Assembly (NCBI GenBank): GCA_027627225.1
Contig: CM051040.1
Coordinates: forward strand, 29,431,634-29,495,633
DNA: 64,000 nt
DNA from: Congeria kusceri
Lineage: Eukaryota; Mollusca; Bivalvia; Myida; Dreissenidae
Reading direction: 5' to 3'
The notes beneath the pieces are model-generated. The model saw only the letters and a program-made list of their open reading frames with translations, did no database searches and was not told the origin of the DNA. The position numbers were made by a program, and so were the translations under genes. Below are positions 43,351 to 53,700 of the stretch, piece by piece. The first letter of the stretch is position 1; each line of letters opens with the position of its first letter.

Positions 43351-44214
43351 TTAACATTTCAAAACTTTATAAGGTATTCACTCTAAACTTGAATATATCT
43401 TGGTCATCAACTCCAGCAACAGTTGCAACAATCTTCATAACTTTGTCTTGCATTTTGAGACAGTAATGTCTCCTTTAATTAAATTTTCAAGATGCAGTTT
43501 TGGTCCAATAATTTAAATCTACATAATGTATTCTCTTGAATATTGACCTTTTTTATATGAAATACTACCTTACATACAGCGATGCTCATAACCTTTTTTA
43601 CGTTGTTACTGATAACACTGAACATTGCTAAAAACAGTTAAATTTTTAAACATGTATATGAATCGTGGTTTCTTTTTTCCTGCCCACTTTCAAACAAATG
43701 TACCAACTGAAGTACTCGAATAGTTGAGCGCTCTGTCTGTGCAATTTGAATGTTTCATAACCTCTTTCAGTTGTGAATGATTTAGTCTCGATGATCAGCT
43801 GGAAATGCATTACTTTTTCAAAACCCATTGCAAAAAACAAGCAATTTCATTGGGTGCAGACAACTGTTATAGTTTGGAAAACAACTTCAGCTCGGATGTC
43901 TTCCGATCTTAAGGGACTGTGTACGATAATCCATATTAAATATTTTCAAAATGAACAGATGAAAGTGACAATATAACTTAAAAGCAGACATATAAACATA
44001 AATATGACGAAGGCAAATAAACAACATATACGAGTGTCGATATTTGCATCGTTTATTAGTGATGTGAAACCTAAAACAACTGTCGAGTAAACGTATATAC
44101 GTATATTGAAATTTCCGGCTATACAGCCTAAATCTAGTTTGTGTTTAAAAAGTAGCCAAGTATCCGTTTTACAACAATGGTTCTTGTAAACTGTTATTCC
44201 AATCTAAATAAAAG
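43351..44214. other. AT-rich spacer
   Basis: No gene. CTCCAGCAACAGTTGCAACA at about 43410 resembles CTCCAGCATCTGGTGCAACA at 38660 on the far side of the LTR element, suggesting an older local duplication that the element split. Confidence 0.45.
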
Positions 44215-44216
44215 TA

Positions 44217-44906
44217 CAGTCGAAACGCGATACTGCGAATAGCGATACAACGAAATGACGGGATACTACGTATAAGGCCGCCGGTCCCGTCAGTTTTCCT
44301 TATTTATTTAACTACAAAAAGATGCGATACTTCGAATTCGCGATACTACGAAACATGCGTTACTAAGAACAAAATTTCCGTCCCAGCATGTCTGTATTGA
44401 ATTGTTCATGCGATACTACGAATCCATATTTAACGTAGACTTTTCACACCTGTTCAATGAAGATTTCACACCTCTGCCGACTGGGCAGATGTGTGAAATC
44501 CTAATTGAACAGGTGTGTCAATGCAGTAAACAACCTGGCTAGGTGTCTGACTGAGACACGTAGCCAGTTTGTTTGCAGCATGGACAAAGATAGTTGTTAA
44601 CAAGTTTAGTTACCATTTGAAGTCACTTTAAATGATGCAGTGTCAGAGTTGCGTTTGACTTAAATGACTTTCGTGTTTGATTACTGAGCGTTGATTTTTT
44701 TTTGGAATACAAGAGTATTGACAAATGCAATTACTTTATTAAGTGTACTTACGTTTGTAAACGCTACGATATGACGTAAATTAACACTTAATGTAAGTAT
44801 ATTACGTTATTAACGTAATTTCCAAAAGATGCGATACTACGAAAAACGCGACACTACGAACAAATCGCATTCTCCCGTGACTATTCTTAGTATCGCGTGT
44901 CGACTG
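44217..44906. mobile_element. pogo/Tc-like MITE with TA target duplication
   Basis: The ends are CAGTCGAAACGCGATACTGC and, inverted, CAGTCGACACGCGATACTAA; about 26 bp with three mismatches. TA lies on each side (44215-44216, 44907-44908). The CAGT terminus and TA duplication fit the pogo/Tigger or wider Tc1/mariner group. No transposase. GATACTACGAA words recur throughout, and a long internal hairpin lies at 44445-44517. Confidence 0.8.
44445..44517. repeat. Internal hairpin of the TA-flanked MITE
   Basis: CACACCTGTTCAATGAAGAT… pairs with …AATTGAACAGGTGTG over roughly 33 positions with a few mismatches around a CCGACTGG loop. Confidence 0.85.
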
Positions 44907-44992
44907 TACATGGTAATTAACTTTCTCGTGTTGTCTTAATTGATGTCAATAAATCGGATGTAAGATCGTACATACACTCTTTAAAAGCGTTA

Positions 44993-45732
44993 GCCCTCTT
45001 CTCACTGTCACGTTGCTGGTCCCGGTACCGCCCGGTGAAGAAAGGCCGATAACTCCATATGATTTGCTAAAATTAAACTGCGTTATGTCATTATTGACAT
45101 TGCCTCGTCGAATACCGGCGAAGAAGAAGGATCTTGCAGTTTTACCACAGAGATGCTGCCTTTATTCACGGTTTACTACGAAGTATTTACGGTTCAAGAC
45201 GGCGTGTTTACCGGTAGAGGCCAGTGTGACCCAGGTTGTCACCGGTTGTGTCCCGAAGACCACCGGCGCCGTACCGTCATACCACGAATGTGCACCAGTT
45301 ACACTGCGCTGTGTCCACTTAGCCCGGTGTGACCCAGGTTGTTAACGGTTGTGTGCCGATCAAAGCCGGCGCCGTTCAGTCATACCACGACTGTGCACCA
45401 GTTACGCTCTGCCGACCCAAACCGATGATCACCACAGTGAACATCACACCAGAGTGCTACTGTTTATCACGATAGAGAGAGGTTAGAGACCCTGATATGC
45501 CCCGGAATTAACCGGCATTGCCCCGGAAATTCCAGATTTACGCCGGTTATGAATATCTGGTATTACACATTTTGGAAGATCCGGGGCTATTAGACGGATC
45601 AACATAATTCATCCAGGATCGTCCATAATGTTCACGGTGCCGCCTGGTTGTTCTCACGTTTGGACATGCTTTCTCCCGGATCACTAACCGGGACTTACTG
45701 GTGTTGCCAAAACGGGACTGTGAGAATGGGGC
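44993..45732. mobile_element. Harbinger-type MITE with TTA target duplication
   Basis: The left end GCCCTCTTCTCACTGTCACG and the inverted right end GCCCCATTCTCACAGTCCCG are flanked by TTA on both sides. A three-base TTA duplication is typical of PIF/Harbinger. Inside is a direct repeat: GTGACCCAGGTTGT… at about 45224 and 45337, each leading to CATACCACGA and TGTGCACCAGTTAC. CCGG motifs are dense. A 110-codon ORF (45013-45345) has no motif and is not called. Confidence 0.65.
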
Positions 45733-46066
45733 TTAATAAGGATTTGATTTTAATGGAATTGGAAACAACCCAGCATATGTCGGAAATTAACGCTCAAGAT
45801 ATCATGTATACAATATTGTGAGATAGCTAACAGGATTTGACATGCTCACGTTAAATGATGATTAAATATCATGTACTTCTGTCCTATATTGGTGGTATTT
45901 GTGAACCTTAAACAGATCGTTGGTGCGATACTGACACGCTCTTGAAGCGCTGAAGAATTGTGAAATTGTGAATATTTCTGATAGTTGTCTTATGGCCAAT
46001 GTCAACATTCGCTATGCGCAAGTCATACTCTGGTCGACGTGCCGCAAATGATAAAAATACTATTTC
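45733..46066. other. Spacer
   Basis: No gene or repeat recognised. Confidence 0.4.
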
Positions 46067-46140
46067 GAGGGTTGAAAACCAGAAGGTACTAACAGCTATT
46101 GATTTCAATGGCAGTTAGTACCTTCTGGCTTTCAACCCTC
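46067..46140. repeat. 27 bp-arm hairpin
   Basis: GAGGGTTGAAAACCAGAAGG plus TACTAAC pairs with GTTAGTACCTTCTGG(C)TTTCAACCCTC, one mismatch, around a 20 nt loop. Possibly a small foldback element, or the stem of an inverted-repeat transcript. Confidence 0.85.
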
Positions 46141-46236
46141 CATTTATAACTATACATTGTGTACACATGTGACACGTGGTAAAAACATTGACCTGTGTAC
46201 TTCCGCTCAAGGAATTCTGGGAATTAACATACTGAC

Positions 46237-46387
46237 AGATGGGTTCCCAGCCAACGTAAGGGATTGGTTCCCATTCAACATAAAGGATTGGTTCCCAGCC
46301 AGCATAAAGGAATGGTTCCCAGCCAACATAAGGGATTTGTTCTTAGCCAACATAAGGGATTGGTTCCCAGCCAACTTAAAGGATTAT
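46237..46387. repeat. 24 bp minisatellite, about six copies
   Basis: Units of GGTTCCCAGCCAACATAAGG plus GATT, with point differences. Translates as a WFPANIRD octapeptide in one frame, but no start or exon context supports coding. Confidence 0.85.
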
Positions 46388-47769
46388 GGCAGATATATTA
46401 ACTCCATTTGTGGTGGTGGGGGAGGGGTTCGCTAGGTAGGGTCGGCTTGCCCGAAACACATAACTATTTTGTTTTAATCTTAGCAATCTTTAGGCATAGG
46501 TCTGTGACTCTACCAATACGAATATAACGGTCGATTGTATTTTTTATGCTCGTCTTCGTAACTAACGTAAACATACGCTTTTATGCAGTGATTTTCAACG
46601 CTTAAAGAGATCGTTTTATTTTCTATGGCAATGTGCAACACATAAAGCAATAGATGCTTTCATTTGTAATTGATGCTTCTTTAAAAGGTTGCTTGCGGTG
46701 GGGCTAGTGTTTTTGGAGTTCGCATGGTGCATATTGTGTATAATAGTAGCTAATAATAAAAAGAGCGATAACTGTGTGATTACCTTCCAAATGGAGTATG
46801 CGCAGACATACTTCCGTGAAATTACAAAAGCGGTTAAAATAACGTTATAAACATATATTCGACATACACTCTACAACTGAACATAATTATGTACAATTTT
46901 ACTAATTTTATGTTATGATCAGAATGTTATACTCATTGGCATAATGAAATAACTATTGTGTTTAACCTACATACTTGGCGAGCTCTATAAATAGCAATTA
47001 CAATGCTACAATTCACGGGGACTACAGTTGGTCACAACGTACAATGTTGCCTGTTGAGCCTCCAGGTGGCAGGGCGGTTTTTTTTCTTGTTTGGCCATAT
47101 TAAAACAATTAAATCAAAACATTTTCAAATTCAATTATATTAGAAGTTTAACATGCCGCCAATGATTAAATTGTCCAATTGCTACAAACTTAAATATTTG
47201 GCCAAAGAAAAAACTGTTTGGCTACACGATATTCTTTGTAAAAAGTTACACATACTTAGCTACAATTACCCTGTTTTCCACAAAGTAAGGTTAACTCTAT
47301 TGAATAGAAAGTAATCCACTTGGAGCCCTTATGTTTGTCAGAAAGTTATAGAGCATATAAAACAGAATATTATTGACCAGCATTTCGTACTTTTTGAGTA
47401 TGAGGTATTATTAATTATTAACTATAATATACACATAAACATATGTTACATTCCGTTTGTATACATTTTTAGTGCAAAATAATAGATTTGTCAGGCTTGT
47501 ATCCAAACAGTTATCCGTTATGACAAAAAGTAGTCAAATTACCACAAAAATCGTTGATTGAAAAAGGTTTAATTGGCCACTATTAACAATTATTGACCAA
47601 TTTTCGAGACTACACCGATTTGTAGTGAAATGGGGACGGAACAATCCACACCTATTAAATGTACAACGCCTTTTTCGATAAAACATGAATTATAGACAAT
47701 TCAACGAGGCGTACGCCGCTTACGCCCCCTTAAATCATCACTGCCTATAAAACTCTAAATATTAACCTC
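46388..47769. other. AT-rich spacer
   Basis: No gene found on either strand. The only distinct motif is the CTCF-like site at 47059-47072. Confidence 0.45.
47059..47072 (+). promoter_or_regulatory. CTCF-like core motif
   Basis: CCTCCAGGTGGCAG matches the bilaterian CTCF core (CCWSYAGRKGGCRS) at every position and is followed by GGCGG. It lies in gene-poor DNA between the Ly6-type gene and its broken copy. Motif match only. Confidence 0.3.
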
Positions 47770-48284
47770 TTAAAGGGACTATGTCAACGAAAAAATTGGC
47801 TTCCTATTGCACTATAAATTATATTATGTGATATAAATGTGCTTTACTAAGACATGGGCATAAAAATCAATAAAAATAATATAACACACAATAAGATATT
47901 TGATAAAAACAGATTAGCAAAAACAAGCCTGAAAAAATTAGAACCCCAAGCGGGTAGCGAACTCACGACTTAGGAGTTATACGAAGAAATGACAGTAGAC
48001 AAAGCTTTAACCAACTGCGCTATCATGCTTGGAAAAGAGTCGTTTGTAAACTATGGTTATACAAAATGCTCACAATTTTGACATCAAAATGTAAACAAAA
48101 CAGGGCCAAACAAACACAACCCATATAATAAATTGATTTTCTTTTTATTTCAGAATGCGTTCATTCTTTTCCTATTATATATACCCTGTTTAACCGTATT
48201 ATAAGCCGGTATTAATATCTAAATTTCAGATTGTTTAAAGAAATTGCTCCCATTAAGCCATTGTCGATGACATAGTCCCTTTAA
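47770..48284. mobile_element. Inverted-repeat element enclosing a tRNA-like promoter
   Basis: The ends TTAAAGGGACTATGTCAACG and, inverted, TTAAAGGGACTATGTCATCG match over about 24 bp with two differences. A tRNA-like segment lies inside on the minus strand. 515 bp, no ORF. It combines MITE-like ends with a SINE-like head. Confidence 0.7.
47942..48032 (-). tRNA. tRNA-derived sequence (SINE head type)
   Basis: The minus strand reads A-box-like TAGCGCAGTTGGTTAAAGC and, after a long variable part, B-box-like GAGTTCGCTACCC. Arms are incomplete, so it is not a working tRNA but may still bear a Pol III promoter. Confidence 0.45.
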
Positions 48285-48512
48285 CAACGAAATACAACAC
48301 CAACTTCTCAGGAGCCTGACAGCACTAATTTCCTGGTGATCATCGCGGACACGTAGATCATGATCACATTCTGAGTGGTAAATACGGTGGCAACACACTT
48401 ATAATATTTCTGTCTATCATTGAAACAGATTCTATCAGAACATGAACCATAATGAGATACCCAATAATGTCCCGTTGTACCGGTAATGGCCAATCTGATA
48501 ACAATTATATCC
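48285..48512. other. Copy B segment of the duplicated Ly6 upstream region
   Basis: ACAACGAAATACAACACCAACTTCTC followed by TGATCATCGCGGACAC parallels 27610-27690 (ACTACGAAATAGGAACGTAG, TTGATCATCGTGGGCA). No gene. Confidence 0.45.
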
Positions 48513-49449
48513 TTAAGCCCCGGTCACACAGTCAAAATTTTGGCTACACTTGTCCACGATTTACACAATCTTAGTGAAGCGTGGTAAAGCGTAAACACAT
48601 ACGTACTGGCATCTGTGTGAATCTTGATGAATCTTGGGGGATACTTTTCGATCGGGAAGCGCTACGACAGTTTTGAACATGTTCCAAACATTCGAGGCTT
48701 ATCGTAGCGCCGCCACTATTTTTCCAAAACGTAGGACAATCCTAGTGCCATCGTATCTCAATCTGGCTTAATCTTACAACCATCGTAGAGGCATTCGTGG
48801 CCTTTCGTGTTTAATCGTGACCGATTTTATGACACATATATTACAAGACTGTAGTACGTTATTCTACGTTTTGCTACGTATATTGTACGAATTTCTACGC
48901 TTGCCCTACGGTTCAGTTACGATTCCAGTAGGATCTTTAGCGACAACTATCATGACTACTTACGAGTATACACGATGGACCACGACAACGCGACGATTGG
49001 GTCAGGTTACCTGCACGGTCTATCGCGATGTTACTTCGCACCCACTACGTTTGCCTACGTTGTTGCAACGATTATGCACAAGGCATCGTGATGTCTGAAT
49101 CGCCTTGAAGCGTAGTGAAGCGTGATAATGATTGGCTGCTCGTAGGTTTATCGTGATGAGACTTATTACAATTTAAGGAGAAACGTTAACACTCGAATGT
49201 AATTGTCTATTACCGAAGGGTATACCTGACGCTAGCGTATTACAACCGTAATTGATCTCATCATATCTTGGTAAAACCGTGGCGAATCGGTTGCAGAAAC
49301 ATACAAGTGTCGTTGATATTCGTAGCCTCGTCCTACAACAACCGAAGGTATAAGTAGGAAGACACAATCGGGGCACTGTGCATCCCGACTCATCACGATC
49401 AATCGTGGGTGATCGTAGCCATAATCGTGACAGTGTGACCGGGGCTTAA
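48513..49449. mobile_element. MITE with 35 bp inverted ends and TTAA target duplication
   Basis: TTAA at 48513-48516 and 49446-49449 flank ends GCCCCGGTCACACAGTC and, inverted, GCCCCGGTCACACTGTC. The inverted match continues to TTTTGGCTAC / TTATGGCTAC. TTAA duplication points to the piggyBac or Kolobok groups. The interior is full of CGTAG/CTACG words and encodes nothing recognisable. Confidence 0.82.
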
Positions 49450-49839
49450 GATGCGCTACGCATTAGGAAGATCCTGTAGTATAGACGGATTGCAGAAATG
49501 GCACTCTGAACAGCTCTTAAAGTTACTTATTCATAGATTGGCGTACAGACATAAACAAATTACCAAACGTTTTGTCACCGATTCAAATACAAAATACTTC
49601 ACTACATATAATGGAGCGAAATAAGGCCCCTGTAACCGATCTATACTCAACATAATGTGTACTTTGTATACGAATAAATTGTGATTGAACTGACAAAAAT
49701 TATTAAGTATTTGAAACGCTTTTCGTCGATATTTTTTTTTATCTTTAGCGTTCGTTTGCATACCGTTTAAATTTGTCTCACAAGTACAATTATAAACCAA
49801 GTGAAACTCCAGCTGCGACAGCAGGAGAGAACTCAAATT

Positions 49840-50045
49840 TTTAGCACGAGGTCCTTTATTTAGGGCAAGTGACCAATTGCCAAAACAACACGACGCAACA
49901 CAAACACACATAACAAACACAAACACAAATGAATACAACTGGGATCACCGCCTTGGAACGGTCACACATAAAAGTCGTAAACAACAAACACAAACACAAA
50001 TGAATACAACTGGGATCACCGCCTTGGAACTGTGACGCATACAAG
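49840..50045. repeat. 68 bp tandem duplication of an interspersed repeat
   Basis: ACAAACACAAACACAAATGA followed by ATACAACTGGGATCACCGCC occurs twice in succession. The same family lies reversed at 34015-34200. Confidence 0.75.
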
Positions 50046-50741
50046 TCGTAAACAAACTCCTTAAGCGTAATTATACTATGTTAGACTGTTGATCTGGAGG
50101 TCATTGCTTCGAGCAACGACAGAGGCATACATTTTCCCTCTTTTTAATGCTTCCTTTGAGAGAGGATTTACTGGTTTATTAGTCCAAATGTTCTAATAAT
50201 TGAAGAACAAATGAAGACATTTGACGAGATTTATTTAAAATACGAAAATATGTGTATAAGTTCCATATATATTTTATAACTACTTTTTATTTAAACATAC
50301 TGCTTTCTACGATAGCACAGTTATACAGGTTGAATAACACGTAAATTTATATCCCAGTAAATAATATTTTGAACAACAAACCAATGTTAATTTTACATAT
50401 GTGTATACAATTAAACATATTACACCGAAATTTGATTAACACATTCTTAGTAAAACTGCTACACGCACTTCACATATCTTTCTATTTTGACTCAAATACG
50501 TGTGTTAAAATAGTTGTTTGCAAATAAGTTGTTGAGTTTGCGGAAGGCAAATAGTGTATGTAAAGATGTAAAAAAAACACACATCAACAAAACAAACCAA
50601 AGGATGTATGTTTGGATGTATGTATGGATTGGTGCATGCATGTATGTAATTAACGAGATGAGTAATACAAGATATTTGATGAAGGTTTTACACTTTTGAT
50701 CTGCTGTAATTCGATATAGCATTGCTATCAGTAGCTCTTGC
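50046..50741. other. Copy B flank interrupted by the LINE
   Basis: No gene. ATGTTTGGATGTATGTATG and nearby sequence match copy A at about 28360. The LINE insertion site is at 50732-50741. Confidence 0.5.
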
Positions 50742-53700
50742 TACCACATGGCTGATTCCTTAACGTGGTGTGGTGGTTTGAGTGCCTCGATGATCCGGCG
50801 AGCTACGCCAGCGGGAGTGTAAACTCCTGGCAGGGCTTCCCAAGCTGGACAGGTCGAAGGGTAGAGGACAGACGAATATCAGTCACCTCTCCTCGAGGCT
50901 AAGGGGTATGAGAAGGATCACTCAGACAGAAAAACCAAGGGCAGGAGATGCTCTACAGCCATGGCAGGCAAGTCTCCTACGACAAGGAAAAGTCGGAGAA
51001 TAAACCACTGCTGAAGACGGATGCACTGGGCCAGAGTGCGCATAACGACAGTGCAACGCTTTCCACTCCAATGATGGGCAACAATGGATCTTTGCGTGAT
51101 GGTGCTCTGCCTGTGGAGTCCCCCCGGGCTGGTAGAGTGCCGGACCCCATGCCTCGAAGGGGTCCAACCCAAGCTACCGGAGGTCACCCCGTCCCGCAGC
51201 GAGGAGCCAGGCTACGGAGGCGGAGGGTAAATGCGGCTGGCCAAAAAAGAACACCAAGCACTCAAGAGACCCCTCGACCGCTGAACATCCTTCAATGGAA
51301 TGCGGAGGGAATACACAACAAAAAGCTTCCTTTCACTGAAAGACTGCACGCCGACAATATTGATGTAGCCTGTATCCAAGAAACCCACCTGAATTCAAAC
51401 CATCGGTTCACCATCAGAGGATACCAAACCTTCAGGCTAGACAGAGAAGGAAGACACAAAGGAGGAGTGCTGATGCTCATCAAGAACAATATCCCAGCAC
51501 AAGAAATTAAAGTAGTCACTAACCAACAAGCTGAAATCCAAGGAGTCAATATCACAATGGACAGGTCTGTAATTACAATATACAATCTGTACTGCCCCCA
51601 AGACAAAGAACTTTCCCTGCAGTACCTGGAAAACCTACCCACTGAGAACTGCTTGGTTGTTGGAGACTTCAACAGCCACTCAACCTGTTGGGGCTATGAA
51701 GAGACGGACAGAAGAGGAGAGGAAGTGGAGGACTGGCAGATTGATACCCAAATGGTTCTGCTGAACGATCCAGAAGACCCACCCACCTTCTTCTCACGCA
51801 GGTGGCTGTCAACTTCTACCCCAGATCTCGCCTTTGCAACTGATGATCTCTCCAAGAAGACCACCAGAGGGGTACTGAGCCAGTTAGGAGGCAGCGACCA
51901 CAGACCAGTAAAGCTGGCCATCAACCTGCAGTACAGACCACAGAACTCAACAACGTTCCCAAGGTGGAACTACAAGAAGGCAGACTGGAACATGTTTGCA
52001 AGCCTCACAGACCTCTACACCAGGGGCCTAAAAACAGACGACCTTAACATCAACCGAGTCACCAGGAACTTCAATCAGGCCATTCTGAAAGCGGCTTCCG
52101 AGACAATCCCACGGGGCGCACGTAAGAACTACAGGCCCTACTGGACGGAAGAGCTTCAAGAACTTGAGGACCAAGTCAGCAGCAGCAGACAGGAAGTAGA
52201 GGAGAATCCCTCTGTTGACAACAACATCGCCCTGAAAGCAGCCACTGCCAAGTACAGAAGAGCCTACCTTCAAGCAGCAAGATCTAGCTGGAGAGAAAAA
52301 ACCGAGAAGCTAAACTTAGATAGGGACGGAAACAAGCTGTGGAAGCTGACCAAAGCGATGAATGGTGAAGACACAAGGGCAGAGCCAATTACCATCTCAC
52401 AAGGCCAAGAGTTGCTGACAGGGAGAGAAGCTGCCAACCTTTTTATAGATAATTATGAGGAAGTCAGCAACATCACTGTACCTGAAGAAAGAAAGGCCCA
52501 GGTACAGGAGGAGAGAAGAACCTCCAAGGAGTATCAGCCAGAGGAACACATGAACAAGCCGTTCAACCATCATGAACTAGCAGACGCCATGAAAGCCTTG
52601 CAAGAAAGAAAATCCCCAGGGCCAGACAAAATAACCAATGAGATGCTTCTACATTTAGGCACAAGGGCAAAAACACAGTTACTGAAAATCTTCAACAACA
52701 GCTGGAAGACTGGCCATGTTCCACAAATCTGGCGAGAGGCTGATATGGTCCCCATCCACAAGAAGGGCAAAGACCGAGCAAAGGTGGACAGCTACAGACC
52801 CATCAGTCTCACCAGCTGTGTGGGCAAACTCATGGAACGGCTAATCAACACCAGGCTCACTTGGCATTTGGAGAAGAACAACACTATTTCCCCAGAGCAG
52901 GCAGGATTCAGGCAAAATCGTTCGACTGAGGACCAGGTGACGTATATCGCCCAGAAGATTGAAGATGGCTTCCAGGACAAGGAAAACACCCTGACGATCT
53001 GGATTGACATGGAGAAGGCCTTCGATAAGGTCTGGAAGGAAGGGCTGAAGCTGAAGCTCCAGAAAAGTGGTGTGGCCGGTTGTATGTTCCAATGGAGCTG
53101 CCAGTACTTGAACAGCAGGAAAGCAAGAGTCCATGTAAGTGGACAGTACAGCCGGAAGAAGACACTGAAAGACGGAGTCCCGCAAGGCGGAGTCCTCAGC
53201 CCCACCTTGTTCCTAGTCTTCATCAACGACATCGTCAAGGACCTCCCTCGAAATGTCCATGGGGCCATCTATGCGGACGATCTTGCACTCTGGTGCTCAG
53301 AAGAACACATCACAACCGCAAACTACCGGATGCAAGAGGCGCTGAAAGTTCTTGAGGACTGGACAAAGAAGTGGCTCATCACCATCAACTACAGGAAGAC
53401 CACTTACACGATCTTTAGCCTCTCCCCAAAAGAAGTGAAGGCCAACCTCAAGCTCTGCGGACAGACGCTGCAAGCTGACAACACCCCCACGTATCTTGGC
53501 GTGACCTTCGACAGGCGACTCACTTGGAAACAGCAGACAGAGAAAGTCGAAGCTAGAGCCAAACTGCGGTTAGCACTCATGAAAAAGCTAACCGGCACAA
53601 CATGGGGGGCAGATGCAGCAATCCTCAAGAAGATGTACATGGGCAGCGTTAGACCAGTCCTTGAGTATGGGGTGACGGCATGGGGCACAGCAAGCAAGTC

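Noticed and set aside
45013..45345. 110-codon frame inside the TTA-flanked MITE
   Set aside because: Contains a non-coding direct repeat, has no motif, and lies wholly within a non-autonomous element.
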